Below, piece after piece: positions 42,401 through 52,900 of a DNA stretch of 64,000 nt (the first letter of the stretch is position 1; each line of letters starts with the position of its first letter). This DNA is from Undaria pinnatifida (lineage: Eukaryota; Sar; Phaeophyceae; Laminariales; Alariaceae): NCBI GenBank assembly GCA_012845835.1, contig JABAKD010000025.1, forward strand, positions 20,995,423 to 21,059,422, written 5' to 3'. Under the pieces are notes generated by a model. It had not been told where the DNA came from and ran no database searches. It worked only from the letters and a program-made list of their open reading frames with translations. The translations under genes were made by a program, and so were the position numbers.

Positions 42401-44668
42401 TCAGACGATGGGCGTTAGCGTCTCGTCATGGTACAGTTTTTCTGCACCCCTGTTTTTTGCGCATGTAGGCTGCTGCAAACGTCACCGATGCGAACCTAAG
42501 GGACAAACCGCTTGCACGTCGATCCTCACACGTGGGTTTACTCGTTAGCGGCGTGCACTGTACCCGTTATCGTTGTTTGCGTCCTGTGGAGAAGCTTTGT
42601 CCTGTATACATCGCCAGCCTGCTCGTCTTTTGCTACCCGGCTCGACAGGACCGAATACGCAAAGCGAAATGTGCTGAATGGATAATTATGCGTGCGAGCC
42701 CCAACTCCCTTCATTGCCACCATGCTCCCTTCTGCCGTCACGCAGGATCCTGAAACCGGCGACCCGATGGAGCATTTCCGCAACACTCCGGTGGAAAAGA
42801 AGCAGGTGGTGCGCACGTACGAGCGCTTTTCGCAGATCGTGTCGCACCTCCTTCAGCCTAACGGGCGCGTGCTCGTCATCAGCGAGTGGGGGGGCCGTTC
42901 CGTCCAGGCAAGTTTTCAAACCAATCGCGGTGGGTTATGTTTCGTTGGAGCTGTCGCGTGGGTTCTTCCCAAAGGGCGTTTTCCCAAGTTATCGCGAAAA
43001 CCTCCGGCAATATCCTGTTGCGTAGTTGACCTCTGCTGTCACACAGCTGGTCGACGAGGCAAGCTGGGACGATCAAGATAGTGCACACAGAATGGTATGG
43101 GCCGAGACCATAGTATCGTCCTGTTGACCCCGGTAGCACACAGGGAGTCGCCTGCCTTTGTCCTTCACGTGGAATCAATCTAGAAAATGCGCGACCGATG
43201 TATTACGTACGGCTTAAAAAAATTGAGTATCGACCTATCGGAAGAAGTCACTGCTCGCGTCATGTTTTTTCTTTTGGCAACACCTGTGTTATTTTTCGTA
43301 GGCCTCGGTTCCGTTTTTCTTGAACAAGGCAAGTACAAGAGTTCTGCAAGCACCTAACAGGCGTGCTATGCGGGTACCCTCGGATGAATTTCCAAGCCAG
43401 TTTTCTCGACAACGGGAGAGTCCAAACGACGAACGACGCCTCTATGGGCAGATCTCGACGAGAGCTTTCCAAAACGGCGTTTTCGTTGTGTGTCCCGCAC
43501 TTGTTTAGGCTGGGTATTTTGTCCCAGGGAGTGTGTAATAATGCGTCTTGTGCGGTATGCAAGCTACGGATTTCTCATCAGGCAGCTGCGTTGCTCAGTG
43601 CAGCAGGGCGAATGCACTCTGGCGTGGATACTGCGATCTTCGCCGCTATAAAATCGTACTACATTTACAGCGTTGCTTATACGATGGCTGCGCGTCTTTG
43701 CGCTACTGTAGTCGCCTAACACAGGTCCAGGTCTTGAGGACGGTGTGCTCTCACTCTTCTGCACCGATTCCGTCCTCCTCGGACACACCATTGCAAGCTC
43801 CTGTCGATACGTTTTATTTTTCCAAAATCTGCGTGATTGGCGCTTTTTTTTGCTTAGCAGAAACCCGAGACGGCAACTTTTGAAAAAACAGGATCTTGGA
43901 AATTTGGCTGAAGATAAGCAGTGTCTTTCCGCTTTTGCCGTATCCCGCTGTCTTCAGGCGGAGACTGCGAACAGCAACGGCGTGGAGGAAGTGGGAGAAG
44001 ATGGCGGGAACGACTTTTTCGGGGGTGGGAGTTTCAGGAAGGGCAAGGGTCAGAGCAGTTCCGGGCGAGCGAGCCCGCCATCTTCGTCCCCGCGCCGCGT
44101 GTTCAACCTCCACTTCTTTGTCGAGGCGAGAACGCCCAAAGAAGAGAGAGAGCTCAAGAAGTGGCAAAATCGCCCGGGCGCCCGGTGGATCGCGTTCGGG
44201 TCTCCCCCTCCCCCGGCTCACGGGTGCAAGGAGGCATACAGCTATGTTTCCGGAGGAGCGGGCATAAATGGAGGGAAGCCGGCGCGCGGGAAGAGGAAAG
44301 GTGCGGCGGTGGCGGCGGGGGGTGGCGGCGGCGGTGGCGGGTCACCGTCGTCGTCTCGTGGCGGGGGGGGGTTGATGTCGTACACGCGGTATGGCGAGTG
44401 CCCGACATGGTATGGGACGGGGCGGATGTGCGGGCTAGACGTTCAGGCGAAGCGGGTCGACTCGTTTCAGTCTCTCCCGAAGCGGTTGCGAGAGAAGGTG
44501 CGGGAGGTGGACCCCGAGTTTGAGGTGGGCCCTCCCGCGACGTTGGAGGAGTGCAGATTGGCGGCGAAGAAAGAGCGGGAGGATAAGGAGGAAGAACGGC
44601 GGCGGAGGGGGAAACGGTCGTTGCGGCGACCGCTTGGGTCATGGGGATCTTCTTCTAGCGCGAAATGA
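38973..44668 (+). CDS. DUF1838-like protein (about 595 aa, 4 exons)
   Basis: Exons 38973-39448, 41683-42121, 42746-42907 and 43958-44668 join in phases 2, 0 and 0. The start is the first ATG of an open frame; a second Met at 39009 begins a short hydrophobic stretch (VMALLLSVSPTVVM) that may be a targeting signal or anchor. Exon 2 to 3 gives FFMYKDPETGDPMEHFRN, resembling the tyrosine/DPxTGE core I recall for DUF1838. The C-terminal part YTRYGECPTWYGTGRMCGLD followed by VDSFQSLPKRL resembles the family's closing Gly-Asp/Pro/LP pattern. Function of the family is unknown to me. A Gly/Ser-rich insert (44280-44380) interrupts the conserved C-terminal half. Intron 1 carries an intact TIR transposon; intron 3 has a GC donor. 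The family call is from memory of its motifs, so it is moderate. Confidence 0.62.
39682..40477. mobile_element. Intact TIR DNA transposon (non-autonomous), 796 bp, 5-bp TSD
   Basis: Ends are inverted repeats of more than 40 bp: GCCATTTCTTATACAGTC and, after one mismatch, GATT then CAGTCGAAAACGGCC on both sides. Flanks are direct repeats GTTTG (39677-39681 and 40478-40482). Many GTCGAAAA/TTTTCGAC boxes lie near both ends. The interior has no credible transposase. It sits in intron 1 of the DUF1838-like gene. Confidence 0.85.
41683..42121 (+). CDS. DUF1838-like gene exon 2
   Basis: Acceptor ACTTGTAG; AG+A completes Arg. Donor AAG|GTAAGT in phase 0. Contains CWHMQGRLTNAATGQTIALV and an acidic Glu-rich segment. 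Confidence 0.72.
42746..42907 (+). CDS. DUF1838-like gene exon 3
   Basis: 54 codons, phase 0 to 0, acceptor CACGCAG. The donor is CAG|GCAAGT, a GC-AG intron with otherwise perfect consensus. Confidence 0.72.
42908..43957 (+). other. GC-AG intron 3 of the DUF1838-like gene
   Basis: Starts GCAAGT after CAG and ends CTTCAG. Contains the R4 repeat and otherwise nothing recognised. Confidence 0.65.
43372..43475 (+). repeat. Dispersed repeat R4, copy 2
   Basis: Second copy of R4, in intron 3 of the DUF1838-like gene. Confidence 0.6.
43958..44668 (+). CDS. DUF1838-like gene exon 4 (terminal)
   Basis: Phase 0 after a long pyrimidine tract and GTCTTCAG; TGA at 44666-44668. Holds the conserved C-terminal motifs, a poly-Gly insert, and a basic Glu/Arg/Lys tail. 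Confidence 0.78.
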   Translation, partial: AETANSNGVEEVGEDGGNDFFGGGSFRKGKGQSSSGRASPPSSSPRRVFNLHFFVEARTPKEERELKKWQNRPGARWIAFGSPPPPAHGCKEAYSYVSGGAGINGGKPARGKRKGAAVAAGGGGGGGGSPSSSRGGGGLMSYTRYGECPTWYGTGRMCGLDVQAKRVDSFQSLPKRLREKVREVDPEFEVGPPATLEECRLAAKKEREDKEEERRRRGKRSLRRPLGSWGSSSSAK

Positions 44669-45445
44669 AGTGAAAGGGTTGGTTGGGATTGAAGCGCGAA
44701 AGGTAGAACAGTAGTTCGGCTGCAGGCGCAGCCGGTTTAACAGAGAGGGGCTTAGTTTTGTGTTTGATTTATCGGAGTTCGTTGCTCTCTCTTCCGCTGT
44801 TGCTGCGGTTAGTATGTTGGTGTTGAGCATGATAATTCCCTATTGCGATTTCTTCTCTGCATCCACTTGATCACATCATGCCCACGCGTGCTAAGGGTGC
44901 AAGCTCATTCCCAGCGTACTGTGCCTCGGGTTTATTTTTTTACATGCCCACATGGCCACGAAGTTGGTTCGCCGCCGGAACATTGGTAGCGGTTAGATCG
45001 CTCAATACGCCTTCTCCGTGCTATAGACGACGTCGAACTTTTGAGCAGGATCACGCTTGGCACAAGTTCTGAGTGACAGTGATCGGACTCTTTTTCTTTT
45101 CACGCGTTTGGACGTTCTGCCAACCTGTACCTCAGTAAACTGGAGCATGTCAACCCACCAGCACCTTAATCCATCCAAGCCATGCATCTTTTCGACGTTA
45201 AGTGGTACCTCATCTTCATTATCTTTTTCCATTTTTTAGATCGTCGCGTCTACATAACCAGCGTCGAAACTGTCAACACAGCACATACGAAGTATGCCAG
45301 GTAGTAGCAGCCCTGAGCAAACGATTACGACAACTGTTTGCTTCATACCTTGCACCCCGTTGGCTGACAGCAAGCTATAGATTTGTGCATTCCTTGTGCT
45401 AGTTGTTGCAAATGCATGCAACGTGTCAGGCACGGTGGTATGAGT
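44669..45445. other. Spacer between convergent genes
   Basis: 777 bp holding the 3' ends of the DUF1838-like and ankyrin genes. No gene, repeat or clear poly(A) signal stands out. Confidence 0.5.
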
Positions 45446-47050
45446 TTACATAAAACCTACCACCGTGCGAAACACGCCGTCCGACTTCACATCCACGAGC
45501 ATCGCCATCACACTTCCAGGCAGCGTCTCAGTTACCCTGCTCCCGGCCCTGCGGTCATTGTACGCACTGCCAACGGCCACGACCGTTTTTATAATTCTGC
45601 CATCTTCACGGAACTCTTCAGCGGAGTTGCCTTCCTCGCCCACAGGCCTCATTGTGACCCCGAGAATGTGTGGATGGCCCAAAAATATCTCCTTGGATGC
45701 GGTGCCCAAACTTGCACTCATTCCCCTGCTGTTGTTGCTCAGCTGCCGTTCGACTTTTTTTAGTGCGCGCGAGCGAAGGATAACCGGCAACCAACGGCGG
45801 CGCCACGCCCGGTCCTGTTTAGCGCCCGCCAACAACGTACGGGCGCGCTGTTTTTCGTCGACCGAGCACCCTTTTCCACTGGCTGTGTTTGGGAGCTCGA
45901 GCAGGTCTAAGGCCGTCCTACCGTCGCCACCAACGGCCGTTTCGATGGCCCCTAACCTCAATAAAAGGTCAACAGCAGAATCTACGCCCCTGGCCTGGTG
46001 CTGACACGCCATATGCAAAGCAGTCTGGTCGGTTATGTTGTGCCGCGCGTTGACGTCTGCCCCGCACTGCACCAGCGCGTGCATAGCTTCGTGCGAGCTC
46101 GAGGCCGCCGCGTAGTGGAGAGGCGTGCCCCCGTCGAAGCGTTGCGCGTCGACTTCGGCCCCGGCATTGATGAGCATGCGGATGATGTGTGGAGAACAGC
46201 AGGCTGCATGAAGAGCGGTGCGCCCTCCGGTAGGGCTACGAAAGTTCACATCCGCCCCATGGTCGAGGATGGCTTTCAAAATAATCGCACTCCCAACCCT
46301 AGCGGCGAACATGAGGGCCGGAAAACTGCCACCCGCTGAAATGTCGGCGCCGGCGGCCAAGAGTCTTTGCACAGAGCCGATCTGATGTCGCGCAATTGCA
46401 TGATGAAGAGACGACGCCCCGCGATCGTCCAACGCTTCCTTGTCAGCCCCGTTTGCCAATAGAGCGGACAGCACACCAGTTTGCCCGCGAGAAGCGGCGA
46501 CGTGGAGGGGAGCCCAGCCACGCTGCCCGTCGCCTCGCATGTTCGGAAAAGCTCCGGCATTTAGCAGCTCTTTCGCGAGGTGCTCGTGCCCGTCTAATAC
46601 GGCCCTGAGGAGAGGAGTGCAATCGTCAATTGGATCCCGATAGTTTATTATGTTTGCCCACCCTGCGGCAATCAACCTTTGCGCGGCAGACTCATGGCCG
46701 CATTTTATGGCGGTGTAGAGTGCCGACCTCCCGGATGACACCGACACGACACCAGCGTCCGCCCGCCCTCCTGCGCGGAACAGCAACGTGGATACCACGT
46801 CCGCGTTTCCTCCAACGGCTGCCGCGTCGATTACGGTACGGCCTCGGCACCCCCCCCTCCACCCTGCCGTTACACTAGCCCCAGCGTTCAGAAGAATTGT
46901 GACAAGATCTAAGTTGCCTCGGGCTGCTGCGTGCTCCAGCGGCACCCGGAGCCATTCCGCCCACTGCTCCGGGGTGGCGCTGTGGGATACGAGGTTGAAA
47001 ATGAGACCCTCTGATCCTTGCAGCCGCTCGCGCTGCGGATAGATATGCAT
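45446..47050 (-). CDS. Ankyrin-repeat protein, single exon (534 aa)
   Basis: A continuous frame from ATG at 47050 to TAA at 45446. The N-terminal block FNLVSHSATPEQWAEWLRVP leads into about ten ankyrin repeats (roughly residues 38-400), each with the G-TALH-A / G---VV--LL--GAD pattern, for example TALHAACCSPHIIRMLINAG. The C-terminal 130 residues hold a basic segment (DRAWRRRWLPVILRSRALKK) and an uncharacterised tail. This arrangement matches what I know as an expanded brown-algal ankyrin family; such repeats usually mediate protein-protein binding and the partner is unknown. The frame stays open upstream to 47125 without an ATG, so a short upstream exon spliced at ATCCGCAG (47036) is possible. 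Convergent with the DUF1838-like gene and divergent from the ABC1 kinase. Confidence 0.85.
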   Translation of the reverse strand: MHIYPQRERLQGSEGLIFNLVSHSATPEQWAEWLRVPLEHAAARGNLDLVTILLNAGASVTAGWRGGCRGRTVIDAAAVGGNADVVSTLLFRAGGRADAGVVSVSSGRSALYTAIKCGHESAAQRLIAAGWANIINYRDPIDDCTPLLRAVLDGHEHLAKELLNAGAFPNMRGDGQRGWAPLHVAASRGQTGVLSALLANGADKEALDDRGASSLHHAIARHQIGSVQRLLAAGADISAGGSFPALMFAARVGSAIILKAILDHGADVNFRSPTGGRTALHAACCSPHIIRMLINAGAEVDAQRFDGGTPLHYAAASSSHEAMHALVQCGADVNARHNITDQTALHMACQHQARGVDSAVDLLLRLGAIETAVGGDGRTALDLLELPNTASGKGCSVDEKQRARTLLAGAKQDRAWRRRWLPVILRSRALKKVERQLSNNSRGMSASLGTASKEIFLGHPHILGVTMRPVGEEGNSAEEFREDGRIIKTVVAVGSAYNDRRAGSRVTETLPGSVMAMLVDVKSDGVFRTVVGFM

Positions 47051-49131
47051 GGATGGACGGATGGATGGCAGATGCGGCAGGAAGTATGATACACTTCTGC
47101 TGCGGCTGTGGATAGCGGGTATCACTTTGTTTGTAAATGTGAGAACCGTTGAATTATTATGAAAATTGAAAAACGATCCTTACATTTCCGACAGAGTGGT
47201 AGATCTGTGGGTCTTGGTCGCCTGAATCTCCCAGGAGGCAAGCAAGCACTCACTACGTGCACAGCTCTAGCTCAATACGTCCTGGCGGGCAGAGCGCGGC
47301 CGAAAGGTGGTGCGGGTATGCCTTTGGGCTTGGGGGCTGGCGCACGTGGCAATTGCAGTGGGTGGTGACGAGGAATGGGACTGCTAGCAGACTGGCCTCT
47401 GGCCGCGCAGATAGTTAGCTACGCGCAGTGGGCGTCCGTTTTCCGATTTTCTTTTAGACGGGGGTTCTCCGAAAAGTTGGTTCTCAAGGAGAACCAATTT
47501 CCGTAAATATACTTCAAATACGTCAGATGTGAGTTTGACCGCTTGAGTGATCACTATTCTCGGTAAAGTATCTGGTACTTGGTTCTCGGTTGCTTTTCGT
47601 TATGGCCCTGCCATATGTAGTCTATTGGTTCTCTTTGCTGTGGTGTTCTGATTCTGACGTACTTTGCGGTTCGGCCTGTGCTGCTGTGCAGCTGTACCCT
47701 CTGGCAGCTCTGTAGGCTGGTGGAGCTGCTACCGGGGTGATACCCTCTTCACCCTAAGCTGGCTCTGTATGTGGATTGCTGCAGTCGTTGAAAAGGTATG
47801 GCGTGTTGCTGGTGATCCGCAGTACACCCTTTACGGGTACTTGTGCTGCTGCTGCTGCTGCTGCTTGTTATTGCTGGTGGTGCAAGTTCAGCTTGTCTCG
47901 TGTTGTTTAGTGCATGATGATGCGTAATTCGCATTTTCGATGCTGCTGGAGGTGGCGGGGATGCGTTGGATGGACGCCACCGTTTTGTGCCCCTAGTATA
48001 GAGTGTCGCGGTTGACCGTCCTACTCAGAGTTCAGAGTGTATGCTTATTTCCCCAGATTTAGAGCTTTCCACTGGTACGCATCACAGCTCTGTCAAACGC
48101 GCTATCTGTGGTACTCGAACAGTCATTATACCTGGTACTGCTGTGCGTGGTACCTGGCACTCTGTTCAGCGGCACCTGGTACGGGTAGAAAGCTGCATTC
48201 AGTTAGGAGCATCGCGAGATCGCGAGTAAACTGCGTGATTTGCGCACCATGTACCTTCGACCTAGTCGTGTACAGTACATGGTTGCCGCGCGAGAGCATG
48301 CTGCAATTCTCGATTCTCGAAGGTGCGCGTTATCCGATCTCAGTCGTGGCAATACAGCAGTACTGCTGTTCGAGTGCTCGCACCGGAGCGAAATGAGAAC
48401 CAAACGCCGGCGCCGACACGTCGCCACCGGAGTGCATACTACGGTCGTGCTAAGCCGCGCGAGTAGTTCTGTTTATCGAGGAATCCGATGAAAAGTAGAC
48501 AATGCATTGTGCTGACTCGAGATAATGCTGATACCACGTTGGGTCAGGCACTTTCGAAGCGCGTACTGCAGCACAGTTAGTTGCGGGGGAAATGCTCGAC
48601 AGGAGCTCGCTCGCAGTACCCTCAAGTTACAGTAAATAGGAGAAAGCATCGACATCACTTTTTTTTTTTAAATCACCTTCACTCTCCAGCTCAAGTCTTA
48701 AGAGGTTTATCCTATCAGAACCTTCTGGACAAGCCGTGGTCACTGGTGTCTTCGCTACCCCTTCATTTTTATCGCGCATAGGGCTCAGCGTTCCTCCTTT
48801 GAGCTTTTCATGCTCGTCGATATTCATCGAACTATACACTGCTGTTGCAGCTCCCCTTAACGGCATCGGCATAACTAGTAACAGTGCTGCTACAGCTCTT
48901 CTGACCGACCTTTAATTGGTTGTGCCACCGTATTCCTACGCTACCGTTTGCCCTGATTCTTGCTGCAAGGTTAATTGGCAGGCCCTGCGCTGCGTGTCCG
49001 ATTGGCGAGGCCGCTGCCAGTTGTGAAGCCGTAGAATACCGCAGCAAGCAACTACATTTGCCATTTCTCAGCATCAAGAGCTGCCTGCAGCAGCTGCATC
49101 GGGCTTGAACATTTTTTGATTGACGTTCTGT
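47051..49131. promoter_or_regulatory. Spacer between the divergent ankyrin and ABC1 kinase genes
   Basis: About 2.1 kb that should carry both promoters. Contains a GGATGGAC run next to the ankyrin start, several TACTGCTG/CAGCAGTA words (48130-48365), TGCTGCTGCTG triplets (47840-47860) and a minus-strand SINE (48657-48800). Confidence 0.45.
48657..48800 (-). mobile_element. SINE fragment with poly(A) tail
   Basis: Minus-strand copy of the SINE 3' body (CCTATGCGCGATAAAAATGA, CTTGTCCAGAAGG, GAGCTGGAGAGT) ending in an A-run of about ten (plus-strand T-run at 48659-48670). It lies in the spacer between the ankyrin and ABC1 genes. Confidence 0.62.
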
Positions 49132-49988
49132 ATGCGTAGAATGCGGGCTGCGCCCATGCTATCAGCTGTGGCGTTCGCGTCATCAACCCCGTTATCGTAC
49201 AGCGCCGCTACAATGGGGCCATCCTCGGTACTCCCGTTTGCTTCGTGCATCACGGGGCGGGCGCGAGAAAGCCACTACCGCCGTGCTACGAGTACCGTTT
49301 TCCAGTGCTTGGGATCCTCCTCCTCGATGCGAGGTCCCACACAACTACCGAGGAGAAACATCCGCAGCTGCGGTAGTAGAAGTAGTAGCGGTAGCGGTAG
49401 CGTTAGAAGTAGCAGTAGCGGATTTGTCGTCGCCTTCAGAGCTCAGCGAAGCGGCGGAAATTGTGACAGCGGTGGTGGCGCAAGCAATGGCGCGCGAGGA
49501 GGTTTCTTTACGAGCGGCCAAAGCGCCAGAGGACGACCTGGATGGGCGATCCGGTCGGTGATGGCATCATCCCCGACGACAGCAACAAGAGGGCAACACT
49601 GCTTGCAGTTTCGACAGCGACAACAGCAACAACTGTCGGTCGTACAACATCGCCATACCAGCTCCCCGTTTTCGACGATCGGTGGCACCACCGGCGCCGT
49701 GCTGAGCATCACAGGTGTCAGTGCGGGCGGTAGCCGAGGGCGGGCGCGGCGATACCGTGGTGCCAGCAGCGGCGGCTACAGTGTCTGCGGTCCGCTGATG
49801 GCTTCAGTGACGGATAAGGACATCATGAGGGAATTCGCCACCATAGCCGCGGAAGCAGCTTCAAGCCCCAAGTCACCCCGGGACGTCGCCGGCAGTGGGG
49901 AAAAGGCTGGGGCTGAGCAGGAGGTTCAGCAGCAGGTGGCGCAGGCGCGGAATGATGACGTTGACGACGTGCGGCCGACAGGGTACAA
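49132..49988 (+). CDS. ABC1 kinase exon 1: targeting sequence and linker
   Basis: ATG at 49132, the first ATG of the frame. Ser/Gly/Arg-rich presequence and low-complexity linker of about 250 residues, ending at AA|GTGAGT in phase 2. Another frame over the same bases is open but does not splice correctly to exon 2. Confidence 0.72.
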
Positions 49989-52900
49989 GTGAGTTCCGAC
50001 TTCCTGGGGGGCATGCGGTAAGAAGTATCTCATTACATGTTGCTGTGTCGCAACAAATAAGGCGCTTGTGGAAAAACTACAAAGGTTGACGCATCGTCCC
50101 AGTTAGCTACCAAAACTTTGCGGTAGGAAGGGCTGGTTTGTTCGGAAAACTATGAAGGGTTCGTTCGTCGCCCCAGCTAGCTACCCAATCGTTTGTAGTC
50201 GCCTTTTGCGGCTGCAAGCCGCATGTAACTCGGAAGAACAGCTTGCGGCCTTTGGGCCTTGGTATCGTCCGGCGTTCGGCGCCTTTGACGGTATTGCCAC
50301 ACACACACGAAACCCCTGATCTGATCGAAACCCCTGACCTGATCTGCGCGAGATAACGTTGACACCCGGCTTTTTGGCTTATTTGACGCGACTTTGGGTT
50401 GCTTCTCTAAGTTCGGCGCGACTTCGTGGTTTGCTTGAGCGGGGCCGATGAACTGTGGTTTGTGCTGTCAGGTCGAGTCTTGATGTACACTACTCCCAGA
50501 GATACAAACAAACTGCTTGAAGACAGTCGGGCATACTCGTGGGTCTTCATAGCAGCTATTGCTTTTTCACGGCACAAGCGAGTGCGATATGCTGGCGTCG
50601 TTGCCTTCGGTATTCCTCCGTCCTTATTGGTACTGGCTGCTGCATGCTTCCCTTTCCCGTGCTTCTCTTCGCTCTATGCGTAGGTATGGCGATGTTCTCA
50701 CAGACAAAGACGGCTTGCCGCTTGTGTACGACAGCGATTCCATCGGTCGGTACTGGGATAAGCGGCCGGGAGAGGTAAGGGTGCCGCTGCATGTTGGGGG
50801 GTGCTATATAAGGGAATTAAGTTGAAGCTCAACAGTCGGTGGACCAAGTTCTTATCCGTCACGGTTCCACGAACCGAAGACGCTTGCCCTCATGCAGCCG
50901 TACTATTTTTTCCTTCTGACTCGTCCTCGTGTTGTTATGTCTTTGGCTGCTGTGAGAATACAAGTTGCTGCCCAACAGTCGGCGTACCCAGTGCGTCTGA
51001 CATTGCGTTGCCAATTTCATTCTCCTTACTGCACCTCACTCCTCGTCGTCTTTTTGTGCATTCGTTTTGCTTGTTGTGCTCATTTTTTTTGCTGGTCGTG
51101 TTTTTGTTTTCTTTGTTGTGTTTTGGTTTCGGTTGCCGTGGGAGTGCATGCTGCAGCTCAACAGCCGGTGGACGAAGTTCTTGTCCGTGACGGTGCCGTT
51201 CGTGACGAGGGTCGTCAAGGACTACACGTCCGGCAATATTATGAAGAACGAGGGCGAACTGGCCCGGGACCTTCGCATCGTCATCGAGAAGCTCGGACCA
51301 ACCTTCATCAAGGCGCGTTTTTGTAGCCGGTAGCGCACGCTACTGTAGGGGTGCACCCGTTTTTTTCCAAGGCTGCTTACTAGAGGAGCTCCATCCTCAC
51401 CCATAACTTGACCTTGTGAGAAAAACGACAGTGCATTTTTTTTTCAATTTTTTGTAATTAATCCCATGACCTATTTCATGGGAACATCACGAGCAATACG
51501 GTATAACACCATTTTTTTTCCTATGATATTGGGAAGGTCTTCTGTTGGGGAGCCCCGTCAGTCACACACGTTCTGGCCTAATGGTGCCTCCACTATGGTA
51601 CCACGCGTCCTGTAGCGCCTAGCTTTTTTTTGTGGGCTTGTTTCTGTCGTCGCACGCTTTCAAGCCTTGCTCGCTTTTGTGACTGTGGCTGAGCGCGTTG
51701 TGCGCAGTAGAACCGATACCGGGCGGAGGTTTTTGTGTGTTTTTTGCCGCAAAGAAAGTTCTGCGCTAATTTTGGCCTTTGTACGTCCGTTGGAAAGAAG
51801 GATGGATGGAGAGAAGGTCTGGTGCATGGTCACACCGTTGCTTCTTTGCCTCTGTCGAGCCCACCACTGAAATCCTCTTATTTCGTCGATCCTTATGGCA
51901 AGGTCGCGCCTCTTCTGCACACCTGTGGGAGCGCCCTGACGTTTCATATCCGATGTACGCCGGGGTGCACAACACGCGGTGCCATGTGCAACCACACTTA
52001 CCGTGGAGCTCTGCGTAGCCTACCTCCGGCAAAAAAGATATTGGCGTTGTTGGAACCAGGGGTTAGGTTAGGTACGGCGACATGACGCTGACATCTTCCG
52101 CACCCGCTTTCTTTGCCCCGGTCGCCGATCGGCGTCGGAGTCTACCAAGTACTGACTCCCCCCCCAATCACCCCCGATCGACCTCCCCCCCCTCGATCAT
52201 TCCCTTGCAACCCTCCCCACCCCTCCACTCGCAATTTATTTCGTTTTTGTTTTGGTCGTTCTACGTCCTCGTGGCATTTGACCGCGGTGTTGCAGCTGGG
52301 ACAAGCCCTTTCGATCCGGCCGGACGTAATCGGGCCGGCAGCGACGGACGAGCTTGGTGAGACGGGAGGAACGCCTTGTCCTCAGTTGTTTTTGGCGGTT
52401 GTATTTGTTTTACTGAAGTGTAAACGTCCACCATGCATGCTGTAACACGGCAGGGAACTGTTAAAAGTACGTTCTTGTCGTTGTTGCTGTTGTCATTTTG
52501 TAAGAAACGGACGGATTTTGTTGGTGTTGTTCTCATCTTATACGAAATGGACGAATGTCCCCCCCTGGACGGGTGCCTTTTTTCAATCGTGGTGACTTGC
52601 TACTTATCGCAGCCAAAGCGAGGTGTCGAGGCTTCCGCACGAAGTGCACACGGAAGCCCCCGTATCGCTCTGCGGTATATAGGCACCGCGGTGATGCTGC
52701 CTGACCTTGTCTCGGCACATTCGAAACGCGGCGAAAGCAAACCCTTTGTGTCAGCCTTTAGTCTTCGGTGTGCGTCAGCTCTGCGTTTTTGGTGTCTTTT
52801 TGAGGATTCAAGAACGCCTGTGTTCGGCTTGCCGTGTCTGTCTTTGCCGCGTCACCCTTTTTCTCTGCATCTGTCTCTGTGTCTATCTCTCGCCCCCCGG

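Noticed and set aside
43896-44267. Alternative frames over exon 4 of the DUF1838-like gene
   Set aside because: GC-rich shadows that lack the conserved C-terminal motifs and do not match the phase 0 entry.
49238-49561. Alternative plus-strand frame over ABC1 exon 1
   Set aside because: It stops before the exon 1 donor and cannot give the phase 2 joint to exon 2.
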